A stretch of DNA of 64,000 bases from Methanosarcina sp. 2.H.T.1A.6. GTDB taxonomy: Archaea > Halobacteriota > Methanosarcinia > Methanosarcinales > Methanosarcinaceae. The first letter of the stretch is position 1; each line of letters opens with the position of its first letter. Below, one piece after another: positions 19,997-28,781 of the stretch. The notes below the pieces were generated by a model. The model worked only from the letters and a program-made list of their open reading frames with translations, searched no databases and had not been told where the DNA came from. The DNA lies in NCBI RefSeq assembly GCF_000979455.1, contig NZ_JJOY01000044.1, positions 97,084 through 161,083 of the forward strand. The letters are read 5' to 3'. Both the position numbers and the translations under genes were made by a program.

Positions 19997-20294
19997 AATT
20001 CGTCCGCTTGAGCGAACGGAGCTCACTGCTAAAACCCATATATTAGCTCTCTTGAGCGCAGCGAAAAGGGCAGCGTATCTGCAGAGCCGCAACTCTGCTG
20101 AAACGGACCGCGTACTGTTGCGATTACATCGCAACTCCCAGTGAATCTTCGATTTACTGTGATCCCAAGACGCAATTCGGGAAATAAAGCCTGTTATTTT
20201 GTAGCTTAGTCCTCTTGAGCGGAGCGAAAAGGACTGCGTCCTCCCGAGGCGCAATTCGGGCGAGGCGCAATTCGGGCGAGGCGCAATTCAGGCG
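19997..20294 (+). repeat. dispersed intergenic repeat, family A, copy 1
   Basis: Shares several blocks with copies at about 46495-46636 and 57610-57760: CTCTTGAGCG(C/G)AGCGAAAAGG, a hairpin GTTGCGAT-TAC-ATCGCAAC (20117-20135), CTGTGATCCCAA and three 16-bp units GAGGCGCAATTCGGGC (20246-20293). No protein is evident. Its placement between genes and its structured, modular make-up resemble a non-autonomous mobile or structured repeat of Methanosarcina genomes. Confidence 0.75.
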
Positions 20295-20308
20295 AGGCGA
20301 ATTTTACC

Positions 20309-21196
20309 TTAGGCCTTGCTTTCTTTTTCCAGGCTCATAAGGAGAGAGCTTGAAAGAATAAGGACGCATCCGAGCAGTGTGGTCCTGGATACCGGGTCGT
20401 TTAAGATCAGATAGGCAAAAAAGATAGCACTTACGGGTTCAAGCAGGGAGATTATGCTCGCATTCTGGGCTTTTACATGCTCAAGCCCTGTGAAATAGAG
20501 AATGGAGCCAAGGGAGGTTATCATTACCCCGAGGAAGAGAAGGACAGGCAGGTTCTCAAGCAGGGCTGCGGGAGATATTTGCAGCATAAAGGGAAAAAGG
20601 ATCACAAGGGTCACGCCTGTTGAGATAAAAAGCTGTTCCATGCCTGAATATTCGTCTCTGAGGTAGCGGGAGGTCAGAATAATGCAGGCATAGAAAAAAC
20701 CTGAGAAAAGCCCCATCAGCACACCATAGAGATATCCTGATCCGGCTTCTGCCGTGCCGGAAACGAGACTCTCCGGACCCACAACCACCACCACACCTAT
20801 AAGGGAGAGTGCAAGAGCAGCAAGGTTTTTTGTGCTGATTTTTTCTTTAAGGATGACAGGGGCAATCAGCAGGACATAAAGAGGAGCCGTATAAAGCAAA
20901 AGTACAGACATCGAGACGTTTGTAAAGTTTACAGCCGTGTAATAGGAAAGCATGACTCCGGCGTGCCAGGCCCCGAGCAACAAAAGGGCTTTTCTTTTTC
21001 CTCTCAGCTGTATCCCGGATAGCTGTCCCGTGGCTGCCAGATAAACTGCAAGGGCAAGAAAACCTAAAAGGAGCTGGTAAAAAACAACAGGACCTGCAGC
21101 CATGTTTTTTATGTACAGGAAAAATATTCCTGCAAACCCATAGATGACTGATGCGGCAACTACCTGGGCACTTGCTTTTATGTGCTTTGGCTCCAT
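20309..21196 (-). CDS. EamA/DMT-family transporter
   Basis: 295 residues, ten predicted membrane segments in two EamA halves (MEPKHIKASAQVVAASVIYG at the start, LEPVSAIFFAYLILNDPVS near the end). Related in layout to the transporter at 12501-13448 but well diverged, so it is not part of the recent duplication there. Substrate unknown. The stop lies just after repeat family A copy 1, which could therefore be in its 3' untranslated region. Confidence 0.9.
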   Translation of the reverse strand: MEPKHIKASAQVVAASVIYGFAGIFFLYIKNMAAGPVVFYQLLLGFLALAVYLAATGQLSGIQLRGKRKALLLLGAWHAGVMLSYYTAVNFTNVSMSVLLLYTAPLYVLLIAPVILKEKISTKNLAALALSLIGVVVVVGPESLVSGTAEAGSGYLYGVLMGLFSGFFYACIILTSRYLRDEYSGMEQLFISTGVTLVILFPFMLQISPAALLENLPVLLFLGVMITSLGSILYFTGLEHVKAQNASIISLLEPVSAIFFAYLILNDPVSRTTLLGCVLILSSSLLMSLEKESKA

Positions 21197-21459
21197 GACC
21201 TCTGCAAATAAGGGGGCTGCTTAAATAAGACTTTCCCGAGCAAACTGAAAATATTCCGGGGCATTTCGGATGATCTTCAGAACATGAAGGGAAGACGGCA
21301 CATGAAGCGAGAAACAGGTACATCATTCCTTAATGCCTCACTATATTCTGGTGTGGTGTATCAGTCTTCCTGCAAGGGATTCGGGTGGAAAAAAACAAAA
21401 AAATAATTTTATAATCCATGTTAGATAATATTAAATAATGTCAAAACAAAAATATCAAT

Positions 21460-21590
21460 AGATAGGCGAGTGCGGAAAAAGAATTGCTAGAGGCGTGTTT
21501 GGGTTCATTTATCACCATCATTACATTACCCCAAACACGCCCACACCCTTCAATCCGCACACCTCCGTTCAGTGCGCCTTTTTTCTTTTA
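21460..21590 (+). ncRNA. candidate structured small RNA with anti-Shine-Dalgarno motif
   Basis: The region has a TATA-like TATTAAATA (21429-21437) about 26 bp before a short sequence that folds as two nested perfect stems: outer GTGCGGA (21470-21476) with TCCGCAC (21554-21560), inner GGCGTGTTTGGG (21492-21503) with CCCAAACACGCC (21530-21541) around a 26-nt loop. After the stems come ACCTCC (21561-21566), complementary to ribosome sites, and a T-rich tract (21579-21589), a typical archaeal terminator. Promoter, structure and terminator agree on the plus strand. No ORF. No expression data are available, so this is a prediction. Confidence 0.5.
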
Positions 21591-21756
21591 CATCCCTCTT
21601 AATTCCTATTTTTTCCTTCTTCCCTTTTCTCTCCTTCGTCCCTTTTCTCTTCTTCTTCCTTTTTCACATCTTCTTCTTTCCTTTTGCCCGATTCTTTCCC
21701 TAAAAAACTCGCTCAGCAAACTTTTTTAGCCTCAGGCAAGTAAGAAATTTCATGCT
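21591..21756. other. pyrimidine-rich tract after tatC
   Basis: Plus strand is almost entirely C and T from about 21575 to 21720 (purine-only on the tatC sense strand). No gene. It may lie in the 3' untranslated region of the minus-strand tatC. Confidence 0.5.
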
Positions 21757-22509
21757 TTAAGAAAGTTCAGGTTGAGGTACCTTATTCTTCACGCCAAGTA
21801 CCCTTACAACAACCATGCTGATCTCAAAAAAGATTATCATGGGCACTGCAACCATGACCTGACTGAGTACGTCTGGAGGGGTAATTACAGCTCCTATCAC
21901 CAGGAAGACGATATAAATATGCTTGCGGTAGGTCACAAGGGTACTGTACTGTATAAAGCCGTTCCTTGTCAGGAAGGTGAGTACTATAGGAAGTTCGAAT
22001 ATCAGCCCGAAAAGAGCTGTGCCTGCAGCTGCAAACGAAATGAACTTGAAGATCGAGTAGGTAGCAGTTACCCCTGAACCTGCTGCGTTCAGGTAGAGAT
22101 AGTCCAGAAAGAGGGGTAGCATGAAGAAATAAGCATACGAAGCCCCGAGGGCAAACATTACGAGAGCAGCCGCGCTCAGGAGTACAAACTGGTTTTTTCC
22201 GACCTGTATCGGATTTCTGATCGAAAAACGCCTCGATACAGCCCGGTAAGCATAGAATGCAATCACAGGAATGGCAAAGAGCAGCCCTACTATAAATGAG
22301 AGCTTGAGCTTCAGCATCATTACTTCAAGAGGGGATATGTACACCAGCTTTGCACCCTCAGGCAAGAGGTCCTCTTTCATCCTCTCAATCAGTGGACCTG
22401 TAAACTGGAAAGAAAGAGCAACGCCTGCAAAAAGGACTGCAGCAACTACAATCAATTTCTTTCGCAGGGTCAGCAGGATTACACTTAAGTTTTCAATTGC
22501 TTCAGACAT
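21757..22509 (-). CDS. tatC: Tat translocase subunit TatC (copy on minus strand)
   Basis: 250 residues, six membrane segments. TatC recognises twin-arginine signal peptides and, with TatA, moves folded proteins across the membrane. Visible family features are SPLEVMMLKLKLSF in the first periplasmic loop and second helix, FELPIVLTFL, and PPDVLSQVMVAVPM. The N-terminal region reads LSVILLTLRKKL in place of the usual HLxELRxR, so the signal-peptide site may differ. It faces away from a second tatC 423 bp upstream. An AGGT lies 7-10 bases before the ATG. Confidence 0.92.
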   Translation of the reverse strand: MSEAIENLSVILLTLRKKLIVVAAVLFAGVALSFQFTGPLIERMKEDLLPEGAKLVYISPLEVMMLKLKLSFIVGLLFAIPVIAFYAYRAVSRRFSIRNPIQVGKNQFVLLSAAALVMFALGASYAYFFMLPLFLDYLYLNAAGSGVTATYSIFKFISFAAAGTALFGLIFELPIVLTFLTRNGFIQYSTLVTYRKHIYIVFLVIGAVITPPDVLSQVMVAVPMIIFFEISMVVVRVLGVKNKVPQPELS

Positions 22510-22932
22510 ATGGAGTACCTATCCGGCAAATAATATGAACTGGTTATCTTTCAGGAACTGATTATTTCGTTATATGTTTTGTTATGCTTGGGATGGCAAA
22601 TACAAGATTCCAGATCAAAGCATAATATTTCAAGCTTTGTGTTTTTCGGTATTATATTGTAGCTATAAGGCTACTGTAACTGTAACTGTAACGGATAATG
22701 GGGATATCCGAATAAATACTGTAAATATTGATGACGGTAAATATATATCATGGATATATGATTTTAGAGTATCCCTACTTCAGAATATCCAGAGCATGCG
22801 GGATATCATCGAGGTCTGGGATATAAGTGTAATCAGATGTTCCGATATTAATATATTTATTAAAATGCAGTGTAAGACAGAGAAAACAGATCGCAAACTC
22901 AACAGAAAAACAGATAATAACAGATAAAAACC
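22510..22932. other. region between divergent tatC genes
   Basis: 423 bp. TTAATATATTTAT at 22848-22860 is a good TATA box for the plus-strand tatC. Three tandem TGTAAC hexamers (22675-22692) lie near the middle. A 117-codon plus-strand frame here looks spurious (odd composition, no ribosome site). Confidence 0.5.
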
Positions 22933-23712
22933 ATGACCTCTCATAATACCGGAAACCAGCTCCCTGATACAGGAAACAAAACTAATGGAAACGCTTGTTC
23001 TTCCGGAGTTCCCGGGGATATAGAAGAACCCCTTATGGCTCACCTGTATGAGTTCAGGAACCGGCTTGCTGTAGTCTTTGTCTGGCTCTTTCTGGCTATG
23101 CTGGTCGCATACCCCTTCTCTGAAAAAGGGATGATGCTTGTCTGGAAAGAATTCATAAGCCCGGGACTGGATATGGCAGTATATTCGCCTCTTGAATGGA
23201 TCTTTGCCCGCCTCAAGCTCTGCCTGGTCTTTGCACTTGCAGTATCAATTCCGCAATTATTCTATCAGCTCTACAGGTTTGCAGGGAAAGGGCTTTATCC
23301 GCATGAGAAACGCTTTTTCCTGAAAGTTGTCCCTGTATCTTTTCTCCTGTTTATCCTGGGAGCTGCCCTGGGCTATTTCATTGTCCTGCCTGTGATGTTC
23401 AGGTACGTTATCTTTTACTCAGGGGATGTGGCTTCAGCCCAGCTTTCCGTGCAAAACACTTTCTCAGCCGTGACAACAATACTTGCAGGCTTCGGAATTG
23501 TGTTCCAGGCTCCCCTTCTTGTAATATTTGCCGTGAAAATGGGGCTTGTAAAGTATCAAACCCTCAAGAAACAGCGGATACTGGTTTACAGCGCAATTTT
23601 AACGCTATCCCTATTCCTTTCGCCGGACCCGACTTTCATTGCCCAGATATTGGTCGCGCTTCTGCTTGTAGTCCTCTTTGAGTTCAGCCTGCTGCTGGTC
23701 AGGTTGTTTTAA
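22933..23712 (+). CDS. tatC: Tat translocase subunit TatC (copy on plus strand)
   Basis: 259 residues, six membrane segments. A 30-residue polar N-terminus leads into MAHLYEFRNRL, the HLxExRxR signal-peptide contact, then SPLEWIFARLKL and LSPDPTFIAQILVALLLVVLFE. It retains the classical receptor features that the minus-strand copy has lost, and it is followed by two tatA genes on the same strand. It is likely the main TatC. The 141 bp to the next gene hold a TATA-like sequence (near 23823), so tatA may also be transcribed separately. Confidence 0.93.
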   Translation: MTSHNTGNQLPDTGNKTNGNACSSGVPGDIEEPLMAHLYEFRNRLAVVFVWLFLAMLVAYPFSEKGMMLVWKEFISPGLDMAVYSPLEWIFARLKLCLVFALAVSIPQLFYQLYRFAGKGLYPHEKRFFLKVVPVSFLLFILGAALGYFIVLPVMFRYVIFYSGDVASAQLSVQNTFSAVTTILAGFGIVFQAPLLVIFAVKMGLVKYQTLKKQRILVYSAILTLSLFLSPDPTFIAQILVALLLVVLFEFSLLLVRLF

Positions 23713-23853
23713 GGCGAGTTTGGGAATTTAACGTAATCTGCCAGTCAAAAAAGCATAAATATAAAAAATAAACAGACAGTTGATTCCGCGTAAAACCTGC
23801 CTGCCCTGCTTGTTGCAAGAATTTTTATATTTGATCGTCGATAATAGCCGACA

Positions 23854-24201
23854 ATGATAGGTTCCACTGAAGTGCTTGCAATCCTGATCGCTGCGCTTTT
23901 TCTCTTTGGGCCAAGGAAGCTCCCCGAACTTGCCCGGTCTCTTGGAAGTGCGGTAGGAGAGTTCAAGAAAGCACAGAGAGCCGCTGAACTGGAGCTCACG
24001 ACCTTCGATTCATATACCAGGAAACCAGAATATGGGGCCGTTCCCGGGGTAAAAGAGGACGAAAAGGATATAAAAAATGAAGCCCCGAAAACTAAAATCG
24101 GGACAGACAAGAGCCTTAAAAATTCACTGGAAGCCAGATCTTCCATTCCAGATATAGAAAATCAAGAAGCTTCCGGTACCAATGGAAAAATCCCGGAATA
24201 A
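23854..24201 (+). CDS. tatA: Tat translocase subunit TatA/TatB-like 1
   Basis: 115 residues: a short periplasmic N-terminus, one membrane helix, the FGPRKLPELARSLG hinge and an amphipathic helix (GEFKKAQRAAELEL), then a charged, flexible tail. This is the standard TatA layout; TatA forms the pore-like assembly that TatC recruits. It is one of two adjacent TatA-type genes in the window, more divergent in its tail than the second. Confidence 0.92.
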   Translation: MIGSTEVLAILIAALFLFGPRKLPELARSLGSAVGEFKKAQRAAELELTTFDSYTRKPEYGAVPGVKEDEKDIKNEAPKTKIGTDKSLKNSLEARSSIPDIENQEASGTNGKIPE

Positions 24202-24535
24202 TAAAGCTTATTGTATATGGGTTCAAAGCTTCAGTTACTGATTATAAACAAAAATAGCATAAGTTCTTAAGAGTTGACATAATAAACAAGTAAATATACA
24301 ACTAAATAAATAACTAATTTAATAAATAAATACATAAGTAACTAAATAAATATATAAAAATACGACAGATAATAAATATAAAATAAAAGGTTTATATAGT
24401 AGAAGTAAATCCTCATTCTCTGCTAAACAGCAGTTTTTCAGAATAATTTTTGTTCTACTAAAAGTATTATAATCTACTTAATTTACTGATAAGCTTAAAA
24501 ACACCAGAAAAAAGGTAAAGATTCGAGGTATAGAT
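24202..24535. other. AT-rich intergenic region between tatA genes
   Basis: 334 bp, mostly simple A/T sequence with many AAATAAATA-like runs. TTTATATA at 24391-24398 is a plausible TATA box, giving a leader of roughly 115 bases before the ATG at 24536. No gene is seen. Confidence 0.5.
24391..24398 (+). promoter_or_regulatory. putative TATA box of the second tatA gene
   Basis: TTTATATA preceded by AAAAGG, a reasonable BRE/TATA pair. The transcript would start near 24420. The gene thus appears to have its own promoter, not to depend on the upstream tatC-tatA. Confidence 0.4.
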
Positions 24536-24850
24536 ATGGTTGGCATGCCAGGTCCCACAGAACTGATACTTATATTAGCAGTAGTTATGCTCCTGTTTGG
24601 GGCAAGTAAACTCCCTGAACTTGCACGGTCCATGGGAAGTTCGGTGGGAGAATTCAAAAAAGCCCAGAAAGAATCCGAACAGAACCTGAAGGATTTTGAG
24701 AAATCCTTAAAGGAACCCATAGCTCCAAAGACCAAGGTACAGGAAACTGCTGAGAAGCTCGGGCTTGACATAAAAGGCAAGACTGACGACCAGCTGCTTG
24801 AAGAGATCCAGAGATCCGCAGAGAAGCCAAAAGAGGTCTCAGAACCCTGA
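24536..24850 (+). CDS. tatA: Tat translocase subunit TatA/TatB-like 2
   Basis: 104 residues with the TatA layout: MVGMPGPTELILILAVVMLL helix, FGASKLPELARSMG hinge, amphipathic GEFKKAQKESEQNL helix, and a lysine/glutamate-rich tail. The conserved Pro-Thr-Glu near the N-terminus matches the polar residue required in TatA. Its own promoter suggests that it, and not the preceding gene, supplies bulk TatA; that division of labour is a guess. Confidence 0.92.
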   Translation: MVGMPGPTELILILAVVMLLFGASKLPELARSMGSSVGEFKKAQKESEQNLKDFEKSLKEPIAPKTKVQETAEKLGLDIKGKTDDQLLEEIQRSAEKPKEVSEP

Positions 24851-24984
24851 AAGCGCTCGAAAAATAAAATATTCTTTTTTCATATCATTTCATTTTTTAA
24901 TTTTATTTCTCGGAATTTCTTTTTATTGTCTTTCTAATTCTGCAGTATCCGTGTTAAAGATCAAAGTTAATCCGGAGGTCCCCT

Positions 24985-25506
24985 GTGACAGAGTTGATCA
25001 GTGAAGTTGACAGAAATGATAACTTTCTCGGACTGCGCCCGAGGGAGGACTTTTACTCGGGAAACCACATCCACAGGGCCTCCCATCTAATCCTGCTGAA
25101 TACAGAAAACAAAATGCTTATCCAGAAAAGGGCATCTCAAAAGAAATGGTATCCGAACCGTTACACATACTCCGTAAGCGGCACTGTCGCAGACGAGTCC
25201 TACGAAGCCTGCATTGCGCGGGAGATGCTTGAGGAAATAGGAATCTCAGTCCCTTTCGGAAAATTGTTCAAAATCCCCTGCATCTTCGAAAACAAAGGAG
25301 CCTACCATACGGTATTTTCAGGCAGATGTTCGGAAGAAACAGCAAGCCTTATCCGGCATGACCCTGAGGAAGCCGTTTCCATTGAGTGGGTGGAACTTGA
25401 AGACCTGCACAGGGCTGTTAAAATCGAACCTGGCAAATATACGCCTTCCCTGAGGGCAGGGATAATAAAAGTCTTTGAAGAAGGGTACGGAAAATACCTT
25501 TTCTGA
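24985..25506 (+). CDS. Nudix hydrolase, isopentenyl-diphosphate-isomerase-like subgroup
   Basis: 173 residues from a GTG start with GGAGGT five bases upstream. The Nudix helix reads REMLEEIGI after a conserved Glu and seven residues, so the metal-binding glutamates are present. The leading glycine is five residues before that Glu (GTVADE) where the standard box has six, a one-residue contraction. Surrounding sequence (HRASHLILLNTENKMLIQKR, WYPNRYTYS) resembles COG1443-type proteins related to type 1 IPP isomerase. The substrate is uncertain. It may follow tatA2 on the same transcript (134 bp gap). Confidence 0.85.
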   Translation: MTELISEVDRNDNFLGLRPREDFYSGNHIHRASHLILLNTENKMLIQKRASQKKWYPNRYTYSVSGTVADESYEACIAREMLEEIGISVPFGKLFKIPCIFENKGAYHTVFSGRCSEETASLIRHDPEEAVSIEWVELEDLHRAVKIEPGKYTPSLRAGIIKVFEEGYGKYLF

Positions 25507-26016
25507 CATTTAAGAGGACTAAAAAAGGACTAAAATTACAATATTTCTGATCCGTACAACCTTATTCGCTTTATCACGTCTTTTTTGTCCCGCTCGACGC
25601 AGGAGAGCGGTCTTTCCCAAAAAGACGAAAAGGAAGAAAAAAGGTATAATAAATGCGGTTGAGGGCTCTTTTGAGTTAGAACGAGAACCCGACAGCTCAA
25701 ATCTGCATAAATTTCGGTCTAAGTTCTCTTTCAAATCTGTTTTTTCTTTCTTTTTTTGTAGAGCCGCCAGACAAGCTGGCGGGGGCGCTTATATTTACCT
25801 TGTAAATCGGAAATCGGTTTTTGGAAGTTAAGGAACGTATTCTCTCAGCCCGGGGAGCATTTCTTCAGCATATAGCCCCTCTTAATTGCGGTGCCTATTT
25901 TCTCGCTTTTTTCTTGTGAGCAGGCCAGCCATAACCCCCCGCGGAGCAGGGAGAGAAAACCGAAATATTTCATTCGGGATTCCGGAATAGATAAATCAGT
26001 TAATCAGGAACCGCTT
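25507..26016. other. intergenic region containing repeat family B
   Basis: 510 bp. The first part holds a dispersed repeat (separate entry). The rest is mixed sequence with no convincing ORF. A 71-codon minus-strand frame inside the repeat (25519-25734) is not supported. Confidence 0.5.
25554..25790 (+). repeat. dispersed intergenic repeat, family B, copy 1
   Basis: Matches the reverse complement of about 57230-57596. Shared blocks are TACAACCTTATTC, CGCTCGACGCAGGAGAGCGG followed by an A-rich stretch, and a terminal hairpin, here CCGCCAG (25765-25771) and CTGGCGG (25777-25783) around ACAAG. The stretch between the blocks differs in length and sequence. No protein is coded. Confidence 0.75.
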
Positions 26017-27081
26017 TCAATATTCATCTTCATTTAATACCTGCTTTGAGCCTGAGTATTCTCCAACTATAGGGATATTCTCCCCGCACACGGGACAGGT
26101 CTTTTCAGGAGTGATTTCGTACTTTTCGATATCAAAAAAACCGCGAGAGATCAACACTTTACCGCAGTTCGGGCAGAAGGTATTGTTGTATTCCTGCCCC
26201 GGAACATTCCCTACATAAACATACTTCATTCCTTCTTCAGTTGCGATCTTATGGGCGGTCACGAGGGTCTCTACAGGTGTCGGATAGAGGTCCTGCATCT
26301 GGTACTGGGGGTGGAAGCGCGTGAAGTGGAGGGGAGTATCAGGCCCGAGGTTTTTGTAGATCCACTTAGAAAGTTCCCGGAGCTCTTCGAGAGAGTCATT
26401 GTGTTTCGGGATGATGAGGGTCGTGATTTCCACATGAATCCCGAGCTCCTTTGCAAGGATGGAGGACTCAAGCACTGGAGCCAGTTTTGCGCTGGCAACG
26501 TCATGATAGAACTTTTCAGTGAAAGCCTTGATGTCGATGTTGGCAGCATCCAGCCGGGGGGCAATGTGCCTGAGGGCTTCCGGGGTCATGTAGCCGTTGG
26601 TCACGTAGACGGTCGCAAGGCCCGCGTCCTTTGCCAGCTTTGCGCTTTCGTATGTATACTCGTGCCAGATCGTGGGCTCGTTATAGGTCCAGGCAACTGA
26701 CCTCGAACCCGATATAAGCGCCCTTTCCACCAGCTCTTCCGGAAGTATATCTGTTGTGTAAGAGTCTTCTACACAGGTCTGGGAAATGGTCCAGTTCTGG
26801 CAGTGTTTGCAGCGGAAGTTGCACCCGACAGTCCCTACCGAGTATACATAGGAACCCGGATAGAAATGATAAAGCGGCTTTTTTTCGATAGGGTCCACAG
26901 CTTCGCTGGAAACCGTACCGTAAATAAGAGAATAAAGATTCCCTCCCCTGTTTTCCCGCACCCTGCAAAACCCTCTCTTTCCAGGGGCGATTTTGCACCT
27001 GTGGGCGCAGAGCCCGCAATGTACTTTATCAGCTTCGAGTTTCTCGTAGAACATGGCTTCTTTTATCACAACAATCCCCAT
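26017..27081 (-). CDS. amrS: AmmeMemoRadiSam system radical SAM protein
   Basis: 354 residues. A radical SAM enzyme: CNFRCKHC (Cys87, Cys91, Cys94) binds the 4Fe-4S cluster, preceded by an N-terminal cysteine motif (HCGLCAHRC, residues 21-29) and followed by a C-terminal zinc-ribbon (CPNCGKV, CPVCGEN). The order matches AmrS, once annotated as a pyruvate-formate-lyase activase homologue. Its reaction is not established; the AMMECR1 and Memo partners are not in this window. The start could be residue 10 (MFYEKL); neither start has a strong ribosome site. It stands alone. Confidence 0.88.
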   Translation of the reverse strand: MGIVVIKEAMFYEKLEADKVHCGLCAHRCKIAPGKRGFCRVRENRGGNLYSLIYGTVSSEAVDPIEKKPLYHFYPGSYVYSVGTVGCNFRCKHCQNWTISQTCVEDSYTTDILPEELVERALISGSRSVAWTYNEPTIWHEYTYESAKLAKDAGLATVYVTNGYMTPEALRHIAPRLDAANIDIKAFTEKFYHDVASAKLAPVLESSILAKELGIHVEITTLIIPKHNDSLEELRELSKWIYKNLGPDTPLHFTRFHPQYQMQDLYPTPVETLVTAHKIATEEGMKYVYVGNVPGQEYNNTFCPNCGKVLISRGFFDIEKYEITPEKTCPVCGENIPIVGEYSGSKQVLNEDEY

Positions 27082-27399
27082 AGAATGATTGTTTTTTTGG
27101 GTAATAACGTTGCCGTTAGAGATTTTATTCAGTCCGGTACGGGAAAAGAGGTAGGCTCTTTGATTTGTTCCAATCAGGATTTTTGAGTTATCCGTTTTTC
27201 CTGCCGGAAAATACGTGCTTCATGAAATTAGAAACAGGTTCATTAACAAGTATCCCTAACGGGATTACGGTGTCCATATCAAAAAAGTGTTTTCTTCAAG
27301 TTCCATGCTTAAACCGATATCGGCATTTTCAAGCCTGTAAGTAGCCCCCCAGCGGCGGAAAAAAATTGCAGGGGAATTACTGTGCTTACCCTGCAAAAT
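27082..27399. other. intergenic region, nothing recognised
   Basis: 318 bp between amrS and the methyltransferase, both on the minus strand. It should carry the amrS promoter. I see no gene, repeat or strong hairpin. Confidence 0.4.
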
Positions 27400-28566
27400 T
27401 CAGTCTATTTTCCAGGCAAACACGATCCTTGATCCGTCCTTCATGTCAAGGGCACGGAAGACTTCAAGCCCGTAGCTGCCCAGCATTTCTATATATTCGG
27501 TAAAGGGGACGCTGTTTTCGAAACTGTATCCCGACCCTCCTTTTTTTACATCTTCAAAAGTCCAGAGGTTCCAGTCAAGGCTGAGAAGAGGGCTGGATTT
27601 CATTTTTTCATCCTGGACCTGCCTGGTCACAAAAACGCCTCCGGGGGTCAGGGCTTCGGAAATCTTAGGGATAAGGGAAGGCACTTTTCCTCCGGGATTA
27701 AAGGACGAAAAGATAACGTCGTATCCGCCTCCGATTTCATCATTAAAAAAGTCCCCGGGAATTATATCCACTCTTGAAGCTCCATACTTTTCTATGAAAT
27801 CTTTTGTCTTTTGCGTAACAGGCGGAAGGTCGAAAACAAAAGCCTGAAGGTTTTCATTCAATTTTGCAAAAGCGATTGCATAGAGTCCGTGTCCTCCCCC
27901 GAGGTCAAGCAGCTTTTTGACATTTGTAAAATCCACATTTTCCTGGACAACCCGGACCGTTTCCTGAAGCAGCCCACATCGAGCGTTTTCAGCCATACAT
28001 TGGACGACCTCCCCGAAAAAAGGCCCTTTCTCGACAATCTCAGGTCCACTCTTCATAATCTGCGGAAGGCGGACCCAGAGTTCAACATTCCTGAGCCTAT
28101 CGGCGAGGTAATGCTGCTGAGAAAACGGAGAGTTTTCCAGAAGATACGTTGCACTGAGTTCCGAGACCAGGTACACCGCCCCACTATTTTGTTTTCCGGG
28201 ATCAGGATTTTTGCCCTCAGACCCGTCTTCTGATTCGCCTTCGCTTTTTTCCTTCATCTGCGCATTTTCTTCTTCCTCATGTGCCCCTTCCTCAAACCTA
28301 TCGAGGAAACCGAGACTGTGGAGGGACTCGCAAAAGTGGGGCATAAGCACAGGATCACAGCCAAGCTTTTTAGCCAGAACTCCTGCTGATAAGGGAACTT
28401 TAAGAGCTTCAAACACTCCAAGCTCAAAGGCCGCAGCAATGAGCTTGCACTCTCTCAGACCCTGAACAGAGGAATCAACAAGCTTGAAAAATCGGTCTGA
28501 ATCTACCACAGGTTTTTGCATTAAGTCAACAGACGTTTCAGTTTGATTTTGAGCTTTACTTTCCAT
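27400..28566 (-). CDS. SAM-dependent methyltransferase with O-methyltransferase-like dimerisation domain
   Basis: 388 residues from the ATG at 28566, chosen because AGGAGA lies six bases before it; a TTG 26 codons upstream is an alternative. The N-terminal part (residues 20-110, LIAAAFELGVFEALKVPLSA) is the winged-helix dimerisation domain of small-molecule O-methyltransferases, and LLDLGGGHGLYAIAF is the SAM motif. A Glu/Lys-rich insert separates the domains. A TATA-like stretch at 28681-28695 gives it its own promoter. It lies beside a nickel/peptide importer, but its substrate is unknown. Confidence 0.82.
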   Translation of the reverse strand: MESKAQNQTETSVDLMQKPVVDSDRFFKLVDSSVQGLRECKLIAAAFELGVFEALKVPLSAGVLAKKLGCDPVLMPHFCESLHSLGFLDRFEEGAHEEEENAQMKEKSEGESEDGSEGKNPDPGKQNSGAVYLVSELSATYLLENSPFSQQHYLADRLRNVELWVRLPQIMKSGPEIVEKGPFFGEVVQCMAENARCGLLQETVRVVQENVDFTNVKKLLDLGGGHGLYAIAFAKLNENLQAFVFDLPPVTQKTKDFIEKYGASRVDIIPGDFFNDEIGGGYDVIFSSFNPGGKVPSLIPKISEALTPGGVFVTRQVQDEKMKSSPLLSLDWNLWTFEDVKKGGSGYSFENSVPFTEYIEMLGSYGLEVFRALDMKDGSRIVFAWKID

Positions 28567-28781
28567 ACCATTTCTCCTATTTTCTATACGATTTCTCTTA
28601 TTCATTACTTCTTCTACACATCTTTCTGGTCCAACAGGACACAATTTACAGTGTATTATAAAGTCGGACAGTTTATAATAATATTTTATATATTATATTA
28701 ATGTAAAATTAAGCTAAGTAAAATGAATTAAGTAAAAACAGGTAAATCGGGTACGGGGTTACAAATTCTTGCCCCGCACCA

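Noticed and set aside
22574..22927. 117-codon frame between the tatC genes
   Set aside because: No ribosome site, odd composition, and it covers the promoter of the plus-strand tatC.
25519..25734. 71-codon minus-strand frame in repeat B
   Set aside because: Lies across the repeat, is not conserved in the other copy and has no start signal.
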